From the NCBI RefSeq assembly GCF_900100975.1, contig NZ_FNFX01000004.1, forward strand, positions 186,001 through 250,000: DNA of 64,000 nt, given 5' to 3'. Position 1 is the stretch's first letter. Every line of letters starts with the position of its first letter. A program made the position numbers and the translations under genes. Positions 35,736 to 44,799 of the stretch are shown here, in pieces. The notes beneath the pieces are model-generated. The model ran no database searches. It saw nothing but the letters and a program-made list of their open reading frames with translations, and was not told the DNA's origin. This DNA comes from Methylophilus rhizosphaerae (GTDB lineage: Bacteria > Pseudomonadota > Gammaproteobacteria > Burkholderiales > Methylophilaceae).

Positions 35736-35750
35736 GACTGAAGCCCTCTC

Positions 35751-36101
<351 letters not shown>

Positions 36102-36109
36102 TTATCAAG

Positions 36110-36134
36110 TCTGGCAGGCCCCATGCCTGCCAGA
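36110..36134 (-). other. Intercistronic stem-loop between porin gene and glnK
   Basis: A perfect 10-bp stem TCTGGCAGGC/GCCTGCCAGA with a 5-base loop, without a T-run. It is more likely an RNA-processing or stability element, or a weak terminator, than a full stop. Confidence 0.6.
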
Positions 36135-36144
36135 TTATCCCTTG

Positions 36145-37071
36145 TTAGAAAGTACGTGTCAGTGTAAATACTGCACGACCATCATTCAGGTTCTTAGTCT
36201 CCGGGCTACCGTTAAAACTGGTACCGCCATAGCCTTTATCACCCCAGTACCGGCTGTTATTTGCGCCCACCCAGTACAAGCCCGCCGTCCAGCCTTCTGC
36301 TGAACCGATCTTGAATGCCTTGCTTAACCCGATCTTGTAATCCGTGTAATCAGGATTGGTTGCGCCGGAAATACTGCTGCTTGGCGCCGCACCGCCGCCA
36401 ATGGCACTGAAGTCTGCCGCCGGATCCAGCTTGCCGTTCACATTCAGATGACCCACGTGGCCTACCAGCATCAACTCCCACCATGGCAGTGGATAAGCCA
36501 TGTTCAATTCCACGTAAGTCGTCCCTTTGGTCCCACCATCCCAGCCAGTATCTTTCTCCGCACCGAACCAATCCGTCAATGTATAAGACAGCTTGGCACT
36601 GAAGTAGCTATAAGATATACCTATGTTCGCTTCGGTGGTGTTCCATTTGCCGCCTTTCGGGGTTTGGCGCAAGCCTGCAGGATCACCATAGGCATTGTAT
36701 TTTTTCCATGAACCGCCCGGGTACAGATAGCTAATCAGGCCCGCTGTCCAGCCCAGGCCATCCACTGCGGAAATCGTACCATTGTAACCGCCATATACAT
36801 CGATTTCCCCCGTCGCATCCGGGAAAGTATTCGGCGTGACGTTGGAGCCCCAGGTGCCAACATAAAAGCCGCTGTCATGAGTAATATCGATACCCCCTTG
36901 TACAGCCGGCTTATGCCAGTTTTGGGAGATACCACGTGCATAGTAATCGGAAACCACCCCAACGTTAGCGGTCGCTGCCCATGCAGATTTTGCTTCTTCC
37001 TCAGCGGCATAAGAAGCCTGTGCAAAAGACAAAGCACTTAATACGGCTGTAAGTAAAATAGATTGACGCAT
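36145..37071 (-). CDS. TorF family putative outer-membrane porin
   Basis: A 308-residue protein with a clear signal peptide (MRQSILLTAVLSALSFAQASYA) and then ANVGVVSDYYARGISQNWHKPAVQGGIDI, the opening of the TorF/TIGR02001 family of predicted outer-membrane barrels; it ends in phenylalanine (VFTLTRTF), as barrels do. The longer frame to 37182 includes promoter DNA and is rejected. In many beta- and gammaproteobacteria this gene precedes glnK-amtB, so a role in passage of ammonium or small nitrogen compounds is likely but unproven. A sigma-54 promoter lies 73 bp upstream. Confidence 0.82.
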   Translation of the reverse strand: MRQSILLTAVLSALSFAQASYAAEEEAKSAWAATANVGVVSDYYARGISQNWHKPAVQGGIDITHDSGFYVGTWGSNVTPNTFPDATGEIDVYGGYNGTISAVDGLGWTAGLISYLYPGGSWKKYNAYGDPAGLRQTPKGGKWNTTEANIGISYSYFSAKLSYTLTDWFGAEKDTGWDGGTKGTTYVELNMAYPLPWWELMLVGHVGHLNVNGKLDPAADFSAIGGGAAPSSSISGATNPDYTDYKIGLSKAFKIGSAEGWTAGLYWVGANNSRYWGDKGYGGTSFNGSPETKNLNDGRAVFTLTRTF

Positions 37072-37143
37072 GAATAAGCCCTCTCTCTTTAAAGTCTTTA
37101 ATCGAATTGTTGTAAATAAGCCTGTAACAACACTTCTCTCTAA

Positions 37144-37158
37144 GCAATCCATGTGCCA
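37144..37158 (-). promoter_or_regulatory. Sigma-54 promoter of the TorF-glnK-amtB operon
   Basis: On the minus strand TGGCACATGGATTGC matches the -24/-12 consensus with GG-N10-GC. The start site would be near 37132, some 60 bases before the porin ATG. NtrC control is expected from the genes, though no clear NtrC site was found. Confidence 0.88.
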
Positions 37159-37176
37159 ACCAACATAATTATTTAT

Positions 37177-37189
37177 AATCAATTAGTTA
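37177..37189 (+). promoter_or_regulatory. IHF-like site upstream of the nitrogen operon promoter
   Basis: AATCAATTAGTTA fits WATCAANNNNTTR exactly, about 20-30 bp upstream of the -24 box. A second exact match on the other strand lies at 37201-37213. The surrounding DNA is very AT-rich, so chance matches are possible. Confidence 0.5.
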
Positions 37190-37296
37190 TAATTAAAATA
37201 TAAATAATTGATTAAAATAAATTATTTAACTATTTGATTTTAATAAATTAAAACAGATTTTCAATTTTCAAATAATGCCATTATCGTTGCTATCCA

Positions 37297-37305
37297 TGCT
37301 AGAAT
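37297..37305 (+). promoter_or_regulatory. Candidate extended -10 of ubiK
   Basis: TGCTAGAAT: a TGn extension and TAGAAT hexamer, 24 bp before the ubiK start, with no strong -35. Confidence 0.4.
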
Positions 37306-37328
37306 CCCGCCCAAAGGAGCGTATCAAT

Positions 37329-37583
37329 ATGCTATTTTCCAACGAAAAAGTGAATGAATTGTCTTTTAAAATCAAACAACTAATAGAATCCAGCCCTATT
37401 TCGGAGCTTGAAACCAATTTGCGTGCACTGATTCAGGGCGCGCTCACCAAAATGGAACTGGTTTCGCGTGAAGAATTCGATATTCAGTCGGCATTACTGG
37501 CACGCACCCAGCAACAATTGCGTGCCCTGGAAGAAAAAATCAGCGCGCTGGAACAGGCGCAGGCAACAGAAAGTAAAAAATAA
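37329..37583 (+). CDS. ubiK: UbiK family ubiquinone biosynthesis accessory factor
   Basis: An 84-residue helical protein (formerly YqiC/BMFP). LSFKIKQLIESSPISELETNLRALIQGALTKMELVSREEFDIQSALLARTQQQLRALEEKISALEQ is the typical amphipathic helix plus trimeric coiled coil. UbiK binds UbiJ and assists aerobic ubiquinone synthesis. The ATG at 37329 has AAGGAG upstream; the frame to 37275 is rejected. comM follows after 35 bp, an order found in many proteobacteria. Confidence 0.88.
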   Translation: MLFSNEKVNELSFKIKQLIESSPISELETNLRALIQGALTKMELVSREEFDIQSALLARTQQQLRALEEKISALEQAQATESKK

Positions 37584-37618
37584 TTTACAATTGTTAGCAT
37601 TCCACACGGGAGTGCAAC

Positions 37619-39118
37619 ATGAGTCTGGCAGTTTTGTATAGTCGTGCGCTGAGCGGCATGGAAGCGCCGGAAGTGGTAGTAGAAGTCCACCTGGCAAACG
37701 GATTGCCCAGTTTTACCATTGTCGGATTGCCGGAAACCGAGGTCAAAGAAAGCAAGGACAGGGTACGGGCCGCGATACAAACCGCCCAGTTCGAATTCCC
37801 GGCACGCCGGATTACGGTTAACCTTGCCCCGGCCGATTTGCCCAAAGAAGGTGGTCGCTATGATTTACCCATTGCGCTCGGCATTCTGGCCGCTTCGGGC
37901 CAACTGCCCAAGAAACACCTGGCCGATTATGTGATCGCCGGTGAGCTGGCGCTGACCGGCGCTTTGCGCCCGGTACGTGGTGCACTGGCCATGGCTTACC
38001 AGCTGCATCAAGCCCCTCATACCACCCAGGCGACCATCCTGCCCCGGGAAAGCGCCTGTGAAGCCAGCCTGGTGGAAGGTTCGGTCGTCTACGCCGCCGA
38101 CAGCTTACTGGCGGTATGCGCACATCTATCCGGCAAGCAGGCACTGCCACAGCAAACCACCCTGTGGCATAACGCGCCCGCACCTTTACCGGATTATCAG
38201 GAAGTCAAAGGTCAATTACACGCCAAACGCGCCCTGGAATTGGCTGCCGCCGGGCAACACAGCCTGCTGATGAGCGGGCCGCCCGGCACGGGTAAAAGCA
38301 TGCTGGCACATCGCTTTATCAGCATCCTGCCCGACATGACGACGCAGGAAGCCCTGGAAAGCGCAGCGATATTGTCATTAAACGGCCAGTTTCCCGCCGC
38401 CAGCTGGAAACAGCGCCCGCTGCGTGCGCCTCATCATACTTCGTCCGCTGTCGCTTTAGTCGGCGGCGGCAGTGTCCCCAGGCCTGGTGAAATCAGCCTC
38501 GCCCATCATGGCGTGTTATTCCTGGATGAACTACCCGAATTTGACCGCAAAGTCCTGGAAGTATTACGGGAGCCGCTGGAGAGCGGCAACATCACCATTT
38601 CACGCGCCGCCCGGCAAGCCACGTTTCCGGCACAGTTCCAGTTACTGGCCGCCATGAATCCCTGCCCGTGTGGTTATTACGGCCACTATCAGCAGCGCTG
38701 CCGTTGCACACCCGACCAGGTCGCCCGTTATAAAAACAAACTATCCGGCCCCTTGCTGGATCGCATAGACATGAATATTGATGTACCGGCACTCAAACCG
38801 GAAGAACTCAGCCAGCGCCAGGCGGGAGAATCCAGTGCCGCGATACGCGAGCGCGTGGTGCAGGCAAGGGAGCGGCAAATGCAGCGGCAGGGCAAACCGA
38901 ACGCCGCGCTAGGGCCACTGGAAATAGAAATCCATTGCCCGCTGACTGAAAAGAGCAGCCACTTGCTACAGGCGGCCATGCAAAAATTTGCCTTATCGGC
39001 ACGCAGTTATCACCGCATCCTCAAACTTGCCCGCACGATTGCCGATCTGGCAGGCAGCCCAGCCATCAGTGATGCCCATATCGCGGAAGCGTTACAATAT
39101 CGCCGTTATGAACACTGA
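37619..39118 (+). CDS. comM: YifB/ComM family Mg-chelatase-like AAA+ ATPase
   Basis: A 499-residue protein with an N-terminal Lon-protease-like domain (VVVEVHLANGLPSFTIVGLPETEVKESKDRVRAAI), a Walker A (GPPGTGKSML), RAPHHTSSAVALVGGG, Walker B (GVLFLDELPEF), and a zinc-like cluster NPCPCGYYGHYQQRCRCTPDQVARYKNKLSGPLLDRID. ComM is a hexameric helicase that promotes branch migration during natural transformation. With type IV pili in the same window, competence is plausible. Confidence 0.95.
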   Translation: MSLAVLYSRALSGMEAPEVVVEVHLANGLPSFTIVGLPETEVKESKDRVRAAIQTAQFEFPARRITVNLAPADLPKEGGRYDLPIALGILAASGQLPKKHLADYVIAGELALTGALRPVRGALAMAYQLHQAPHTTQATILPRESACEASLVEGSVVYAADSLLAVCAHLSGKQALPQQTTLWHNAPAPLPDYQEVKGQLHAKRALELAAAGQHSLLMSGPPGTGKSMLAHRFISILPDMTTQEALESAAILSLNGQFPAASWKQRPLRAPHHTSSAVALVGGGSVPRPGEISLAHHGVLFLDELPEFDRKVLEVLREPLESGNITISRAARQATFPAQFQLLAAMNPCPCGYYGHYQQRCRCTPDQVARYKNKLSGPLLDRIDMNIDVPALKPEELSQRQAGESSAAIRERVVQARERQMQRQGKPNAALGPLEIEIHCPLTEKSSHLLQAAMQKFALSARSYHRILKLARTIADLAGSPAISDAHIAEALQYRRYEH

Positions 39119-39130
39119 GGTATTTTGACC

Positions 39131-39634
39131 ATGCATTTATATGACATTAGCATTGCCCCGCTTTTGCGCAACCTGGATAACCTGAAGCACATCTTGCAGC
39201 AAGGTGAAGCCTATGCGGAGCAAAAGAAAGTGGCCCCGGAAGTCCTGCTGAACAGCCGGCTGGCGGTGGATATGTATCCGCTGTCCAGGCAGGTACAACT
39301 GGTCAGCGATATGAGCAAAGGCGTGGGTGCACGGCTGGCAGGGGTGGAGATGCCACAATACGAAGATAATGAAACCAGCTTTGACATGCTGTATGCGCGC
39401 ATTGATAAAACGGTCGATTTTTTATCACACATCCAGCCGGCACAACTGGAAGGCGCAGAGAGCAAGGAAGTGGTGCTGACCATACGCAAAGTGGACCTGA
39501 CCTTCACCGGCCTGGATTACCTGCAGAAATGGGCGATGCCAAATGTCTATTTCCACACCACCACCGCCTATAACATCCTGCGTCATTCAGGCGTGCCCTT
39601 GGGTAAAACCGATTACCTAGGACAAAAGCGCTGA
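39131..39634 (+). CDS. DUF1993 family protein
   Basis: A 167-residue protein with MHLYDISIAPLLRNLDNLKHIL and LAVDMYPLSRQVQLVSDMSKGVGARLAG, the signature of DUF1993, a helical-bundle family of DinB-like fold with no known role. The ATG at 39131 is preferred over a TTG two codons earlier, with TGAGGT upstream. It begins 13 bp after comM. No catalytic residues stand out. Confidence 0.85.
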   Translation: MHLYDISIAPLLRNLDNLKHILQQGEAYAEQKKVAPEVLLNSRLAVDMYPLSRQVQLVSDMSKGVGARLAGVEMPQYEDNETSFDMLYARIDKTVDFLSHIQPAQLEGAESKEVVLTIRKVDLTFTGLDYLQKWAMPNVYFHTTTAYNILRHSGVPLGKTDYLGQKR

Positions 39635-40042
39635 TTACCGGGGTCGCTGCCAGTAACTGATGCCACTGGTTTCGCCTTTCAACATTGCCTGCCTGCGCAA
39701 GGCTTCATAAGCTTCCCCTTCTGATATATGCCGTGCCAGCGCAACCTGGCGCGCTTGCGTACTGGCCTGCGCCTTCCAGGCAGGGTTTTCCCGATAGCCC
39801 CGGTCTTGCATGCAGCGCTCCAGCACATGAGATTGCCGGGCTATTTTCTCCTGCTGCTGGAAGGGCAAGGACTCCGGTAATGCGGCCGCTGCCTTGCCCG
39901 CGATTAAATCACACTGGTTAATGGTTTTGACCAATGTCCCTGGTGCGGCAGGCGCGTCTTCCGATAGGTTCTGCCAGTACAGCATGCCCACGCCTGTGAG
40001 CAGCAACACACCCAGCACGCTCCCGATATGGACTAGCCGCAT
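39635..40042 (-). CDS. Hypothetical protein with N-terminal membrane anchor
   Basis: A 135-residue protein of unknown function. A hydrophobic segment (IGSVLGVLLLTGVGMLYW, about 6-23) acts as signal or anchor; the rest is polar and helical, with two cysteines (in INQCDLIAGKAAA and LERCMQDRGYRENPAW) that could form a periplasmic disulfide. RCMQDRGY is a motif often seen in short secreted proteobacterial proteins. It is convergent with the DUF1993 gene, the stops abutting with no gap. Confidence 0.6.
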   Translation of the reverse strand: MRLVHIGSVLGVLLLTGVGMLYWQNLSEDAPAAPGTLVKTINQCDLIAGKAAAALPESLPFQQQEKIARQSHVLERCMQDRGYRENPAWKAQASTQARQVALARHISEGEAYEALRRQAMLKGETSGISYWQRPR

Positions 40043-40265
40043 ATATTTTCCCTGTTTTTATGGAACACCCATTGTGCACCCGTTCCAGACGTTACCGCAA
40101 ATTCACTTTCGTCATTCTCTTCATTAAACCGTCATATAAATCCGTTAGCATTCAATGTATTAGGATGAAAGTCTGATAATCCATGCGCTTATTTGCAACA
40201 GGGTGCTTCAGAATTAATCCGGCATGACGTTAACTGATTTATAGACCGCAAACAAAGGAAAAATC

Positions 40266-40421
40266 ATGATCGAATGGCAGCAAGAACCCCTGGCATATAC
40301 TGCCGGCATTCCTGAACTGATGACCGCACAGGATATTATGTACCTGGCCGAAGATATCGCAGCAGATAGCAATATTCTGGCAATCTACAAACCCGCTGAG
40401 CTATCTCTCGAAGTCGTTTGA
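40266..40421 (+). CDS. Small hypothetical protein (51 residues)
   Basis: A short frame with a good AAAGGA ribosome-binding site 7 bases before the ATG. The protein is acidic (MIEWQQEPLAYTAGIPEL, then QDIMYLAEDIAADSNIL) and soluble; no family is recognised. The 220 bp before it contains AT-rich DNA but no clear promoter. Coding potential rests on the ribosome-binding site and balanced codon use only. Confidence 0.45.
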   Translation: MIEWQQEPLAYTAGIPELMTAQDIMYLAEDIAADSNILAIYKPAELSLEVV

Positions 40422-40601
40422 AAATAATCAGTGGTTAACAGCCTGGTTAATCGCTACATTTTGCTGGCATCTCCGGCATAAACCATCTCTATTTCCTGCA
40501 AATGGCAGCCTGACCCGCCATGCCCCCAGCGGCATATAGACATGCCCTGCATGATTCCTTAGAATGAACTTTCCTTATCCACCATCACGAAGGAGGCAGG
40601 T

Positions 40602-40694
40602 ATGTTTTTAGGAGCGATCGGAATCTATGCGCTGATTGGTGTTGTTGCCGTGATTTGCATCGTTTTGTATGCGTTCGCAAAAAAGGTGAAATAA
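40602..40694 (+). CDS. Very small single-span membrane protein (30 residues)
   Basis: A 30-codon frame with a near-perfect AAGGAGG ribosome-binding site 6 bases before the ATG and a strong terminator 13 bp after the stop. The peptide is one hydrophobic helix (YALIGVVAVICIVLYAF) ended by AKKVK, a positive cytoplasmic tail. Such proteins are often regulators or subunits of membrane complexes, but this one is not recognised. TTAGAAT at 40559-40565 may be a -10. Confidence 0.6.
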   Translation: MFLGAIGIYALIGVVAVICIVLYAFAKKVK

Positions 40695-40706
40695 CGGAGT
40701 CAATAC

Positions 40707-40733
40707 AAAAAAGCCCCTCGATGGGGCTTTTTT
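40707..40733. terminator. Bidirectional terminator between the 30-residue gene and pilY1
   Basis: AAAAAAGCCCC-tcgat-GGGGCTTTTTT; both strands have a T-run, so it ends the small gene and the minor-pilin operon. Confidence 0.9.
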
Positions 40734-40738
40734 ATTGG

Positions 40739-43700
40739 TTACTGAATCAGTTCATGCCAGCTTTGCTTGGTGCCATAACTGCCATTACTTTTTTGCTTGA
40801 AGATCGTCCCGGTCTTGCCTGTACCGGAAAGCCCGAACACCTGGTCATCCAGACTCAACTGCTGCGGGGTCGGATCATTACTGCCGGTCACCACCACATG
40901 CGGGATGCCATTGCCGTCATACACAATATTAAAACCCACGGCCGGTGTCAGCATGCGCTCCGAAACGATGCCGCTTGGTAATAGCGAACCGCCTTTTTTA
41001 TAATCAAAATAATTGAACCAGCCATAACCGGCACCGCTGCAGGCCTGGCTGGTCGGCACCAGTGTTGGCATCAGCAGCACACCGTTCAGCAATAAAGGAT
41101 CCAGATTCACGCGCTCACCCGCCGGGAAATCCAGAAACCAGCCAAAGCCATTATCAAAATTCACATTGGCAGGAGAGGTGACTTTACGGTCACCAGTCAG
41201 GTCTTGCTGCACCAACTGATTACGTCCTATCGCAGTAGACTGGCCATTATCTTTAAAAACATACACTGAGTTTTGCGGGGCATTGGTCAAGTCAGCAAGT
41301 TCCAGAAATTTACCGGTCCCTATCATCACTACCTTGTTATTATCCACTTTACCCAATTCAGGCTGGGTGGTAATTTTTTGTGGACTGCCTCCTCCATCAA
41401 ACGTGGCAATCCTTGTGACCGCACCGGTATTAATATCAAACCGCCAGACATTCCCGTTTAAATCGCCACCATAAACATTCAATGCCATATTACTTTCAAA
41501 CATCTGATCTGCGTATGCCGCGATTTTCGCTAATCCGCTTGGAGCACCCGGCTCACCTGACCCGGTGGAAAGTGCCGTTCTGACCTGCATGCCAGTATTT
41601 GCATCCAGTACATACAAATAACCACCCCCATCCCCTGCCGGACTGTTATTCACATAACTGCCATCATTGAGCTTGCGCGCATAGGTACCATTGTTATAGC
41701 CGGAAGTCACCAGGACGACCCAGCGACCATCCTGCATTTTGGTCACCACAGGATTGCCGAAGCTATAGCCAAGATTGCCGTTCAACCCAGCACCAGCATA
41801 AAACTCCCACAACAAGGTTGGCGCAGTCGGGTCAGTCACATCAAGCGCAAAATAGCCCCGCCCGCCACCATTCAGGCCAGAAACCAGGATGGTGCGCCAG
41901 ACGGCACTGCTACCACTACAACCCGAGACGCAGATATCACTGATGACAGGGCTGCCATTGACATAGTTGGTGTGGTAATTCGCACCATATTCCTTATCGG
42001 CCAGGTTGGCCAGGTTGGCAATCACAGGTGTCGGAATAAATGCCCACAACTCCTCACCTGTCGTTGCATTAAACGCATGTAACATACCGTCATTGGCGCC
42101 TACATATATGGCCGGCAGACGGCTTTCCATCGAGGTTTTGTAAGCTTTGTAATTCGCGTCCAGGTATCCCGCATTTGAGACTTTAAAATAGGCCGGACGC
42201 GACTGCGAAATATCCCCCAGCGTGGCCTGCCGCTCGCGGAACAAGCGGTTTTCATTCACCGTATTCAGGCTGGAATCTTCATAGGTTTTCCTGCCACGCA
42301 AATAATCCACCAGCTTGCCCACCTTGTTGGCATCAGTGATTTTAGGATCTGTAGCAGGCAAGCCCTGCATCTGGCTCAATGCTGCATAGCCATCGGCAAG
42401 CGCATCGCGGTGCCGGGCGGGTAAATTATCTGCAGTAAAAGGCACCAGCGCATTATTCAGGTTAAAGTAAATCTTGCGACCATTGACATTGGCTGCCTGT
42501 GTCTGCAGGCGCCCGGTACAACTGTTGGCAATTTCCACATAACACGACGTCGGTTCACTCAATCCTAATGCTTCGCCCAGATTACCTTTGGCGCTGCTGC
42601 AATCCTCGTCAGTGGAATTCACGGTCTTGCAGTAAAACTTGCCATCTGCGCTATATTGCGTCGCCGGGGATGAGCAGGCCTCAGCCGCGACATTCTCTAT
42701 ACACCAGACAGCCGTTGCTGAGGTATCCAATGTTTTGACATCTACCGTACGTGCCTCCAGGTTGCCCGTCCACTTCACGGTCTGATAACTAGCCACATAT
42801 TGGAAGTTATCCCCATTGGTGGGTGCCAGGCTGCTGGCAGCAGCAGCGGCACTCGCGCCTTGCACGGACTTGATTTCGGACAGGCCTTTTGCCAGTGACT
42901 CCCGCAACAACTTGGGATTGCTGGCACTGTAATACGTGCCACCAGCGTTTACAGCTGCATGCCATAAGTCATCAATACGGGTACCATCTTCAGCCTTGAT
43001 GGGGTCTGGCCAGTTTTTCTGCATGGGACTGGAATTGAGGTCCTTATAATCCCCGGCAACCTGGCTCTTATAGTCATCGGTATACACCAGCGTACCGTCT
43101 ATACCCAGACCCAGCGTCATGGTCACCATATTCTGTTTCGGATAGTCGCTGGCCGTTCCGCAAACGGAAGAGCCCAGGCCACCATTGCAATTTGACAATG
43201 CACTATCCCGGATATCGGTGTCATAAAAATATTTAGCCGTATCCGCCAACGTATTGGATTTTTTACTGCTATCCAGTTGAGGAGGGGAGGTATCCGTGCC
43301 GTCCATGTCACCAATCGCAGCACCGTTGATACGGGTGGGATTACTGGTATCGTTCCAGTAGCCATCCGTCGTTAACAGTGCAAAGTTGGATTGGCAGGCG
43401 TACTGCATCGGATCATCATTACCCAGTGTTTTTTTACCGGCAAAATGCCGCCCCACACTCGATAATGCAGTACGTAGCGGCGTGCCGCCACTGGCAGAGA
43501 CCGCAAACAGTTTTTTATACCAGGCTTGTTTCTGGTCGTTGTCGAAAGGGGCGATGGTCAGGTAGTTGGAACCCGGGCTGTTAATGGTCACCAACCCGAC
43601 CCGGTAACGGGAATCCAATGCCTTGAATGCCTGGCTGGCTGCCGTTTTCATGGACTGCATGCGGGTGCGGTAATAAGCCCACCAATTGGCATAATTGGTC

Positions 43701-44788
43701 ATTTCTTCGTTATAGGTACAGATGGTCGAACTGGCACAATCTGTTCTGTCCACGCCTTTCACGATTTTCCCCGGTGCCGTATAAATATCATCGGTACTGA
43801 CAATTTGCTTGTACACCAGGCTACCGGGAATATCGTTAGTCGTATCCGTTGTCAGTTGCGCGGTGTAAGTTCCACCCGTCATGGTGACCTGAATCGGTGT
43901 TGAAGGGTCAACCGGCTCGCCGGCAGGCGTCACGATCGTGAGCACACTGCCACTTTGGCTGACTGTATTACCGCTCAGATTGCAATTACCACGTAAGGAG
44001 CCCTGGCAAATGTAAAGGGAACCGCTCAGCAACACGGCTAAACCACTGCTGCTATTCGAAGAAGCAGCTTGTGCCAGAATCTCAATATTATTGATTTTGA
44101 TACTCTGCACAGAAACATTGCTGAAACTGCTGCCGGTCTTGGTCAGCGTCAATTTGTAGGTCGACATTGGCCGACGCAAATTGGTATACGTATTGCCATC
44201 ATTCACGGTAGCGCTGGCGTTACGGATTTTCTGGCAACGCATGGAAGCCGTTGTCAGCTGGCGGCGGGTGGCCGCCTGGCTGGTATTACACCAGCGGATG
44301 TCAGCGGGATAAGGATAATCGGTTGTCTCTGTTTTTGAAATCACACAACTGGTCAGGCCCGGTGTAGAGCAAAACTCTCCAGGCACAAACGCATAGTAGA
44401 ACGCCTTGGTCCTGAGGTCTGTCTTGCCATTTTTAATGGCGCCTGACTCATTTACCTCATTTGCCACGGCGTTGAATGTGGTCTGGTTCGCCATACTCAC
44501 GCCCTGATAAGTGAGTGGCGGACTATATTGCACTTCCGGGTCATAATATTGGGTGTTGTAATCGGCGTTACTGAATAGCCAGTCCGAAGATGAATCCGCC
44601 CAGTCAGGCGCATAATCCCAGGCCATACTGCCAGAATTATCCAGTACAAACATCAGGTTAGGCTTCACATCCGAACTACCCGAGGTCTGTAATGGCATGG
44701 TTGCCAGATCCAGGAATTCGGCCTGCAACACGCCGGGCAACAATAATCCAAGACAGGTCAACAGGCGCATCCAGTAGGTGTGTGTCAT
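40739..44788 (-). CDS. pilY1: Type IV pilus tip adhesin PilY1
   Basis: A 1349-residue protein. After a signal peptide (LLTCLGLLLPGVLQA) comes a von Willebrand A-like region with the metal motif DNSGS in PNLMFVLDNSGSMAWDYAPDW. The C-terminal half is a PilC beta-propeller: LPAIYVGANDGMLHAFNATTGEELWAFIP, RGYFALDVTDPTAPTLLWEF and a calcium-loop-like VYGGDLNGNVWRFDINTG. Many cysteines suggest disulfides. It sits at the pilus tip and affects assembly, adhesion and surface sensing. It is the last gene of pilE-fimT-pilV-pilW-pilX-pilY1. Confidence 0.95.
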   Translation of the reverse strand: MTHTYWMRLLTCLGLLLPGVLQAEFLDLATMPLQTSGSSDVKPNLMFVLDNSGSMAWDYAPDWADSSSDWLFSNADYNTQYYDPEVQYSPPLTYQGVSMANQTTFNAVANEVNESGAIKNGKTDLRTKAFYYAFVPGEFCSTPGLTSCVISKTETTDYPYPADIRWCNTSQAATRRQLTTASMRCQKIRNASATVNDGNTYTNLRRPMSTYKLTLTKTGSSFSNVSVQSIKINNIEILAQAASSNSSSGLAVLLSGSLYICQGSLRGNCNLSGNTVSQSGSVLTIVTPAGEPVDPSTPIQVTMTGGTYTAQLTTDTTNDIPGSLVYKQIVSTDDIYTAPGKIVKGVDRTDCASSTICTYNEEMTNYANWWAYYRTRMQSMKTAASQAFKALDSRYRVGLVTINSPGSNYLTIAPFDNDQKQAWYKKLFAVSASGGTPLRTALSSVGRHFAGKKTLGNDDPMQYACQSNFALLTTDGYWNDTSNPTRINGAAIGDMDGTDTSPPQLDSSKKSNTLADTAKYFYDTDIRDSALSNCNGGLGSSVCGTASDYPKQNMVTMTLGLGIDGTLVYTDDYKSQVAGDYKDLNSSPMQKNWPDPIKAEDGTRIDDLWHAAVNAGGTYYSASNPKLLRESLAKGLSEIKSVQGASAAAAASSLAPTNGDNFQYVASYQTVKWTGNLEARTVDVKTLDTSATAVWCIENVAAEACSSPATQYSADGKFYCKTVNSTDEDCSSAKGNLGEALGLSEPTSCYVEIANSCTGRLQTQAANVNGRKIYFNLNNALVPFTADNLPARHRDALADGYAALSQMQGLPATDPKITDANKVGKLVDYLRGRKTYEDSSLNTVNENRLFRERQATLGDISQSRPAYFKVSNAGYLDANYKAYKTSMESRLPAIYVGANDGMLHAFNATTGEELWAFIPTPVIANLANLADKEYGANYHTNYVNGSPVISDICVSGCSGSSAVWRTILVSGLNGGGRGYFALDVTDPTAPTLLWEFYAGAGLNGNLGYSFGNPVVTKMQDGRWVVLVTSGYNNGTYARKLNDGSYVNNSPAGDGGGYLYVLDANTGMQVRTALSTGSGEPGAPSGLAKIAAYADQMFESNMALNVYGGDLNGNVWRFDINTGAVTRIATFDGGGSPQKITTQPELGKVDNNKVVMIGTGKFLELADLTNAPQNSVYVFKDNGQSTAIGRNQLVQQDLTGDRKVTSPANVNFDNGFGWFLDFPAGERVNLDPLLLNGVLLMPTLVPTSQACSGAGYGWFNYFDYKKGGSLLPSGIVSERMLTPAVGFNIVYDGNGIPHVVVTGSNDPTPQQLSLDDQVFGLSGTGKTGTIFKQKSNGSYGTKQSWHELIQ

Positions 44789-44799
44789 GGTTCCGGCCT

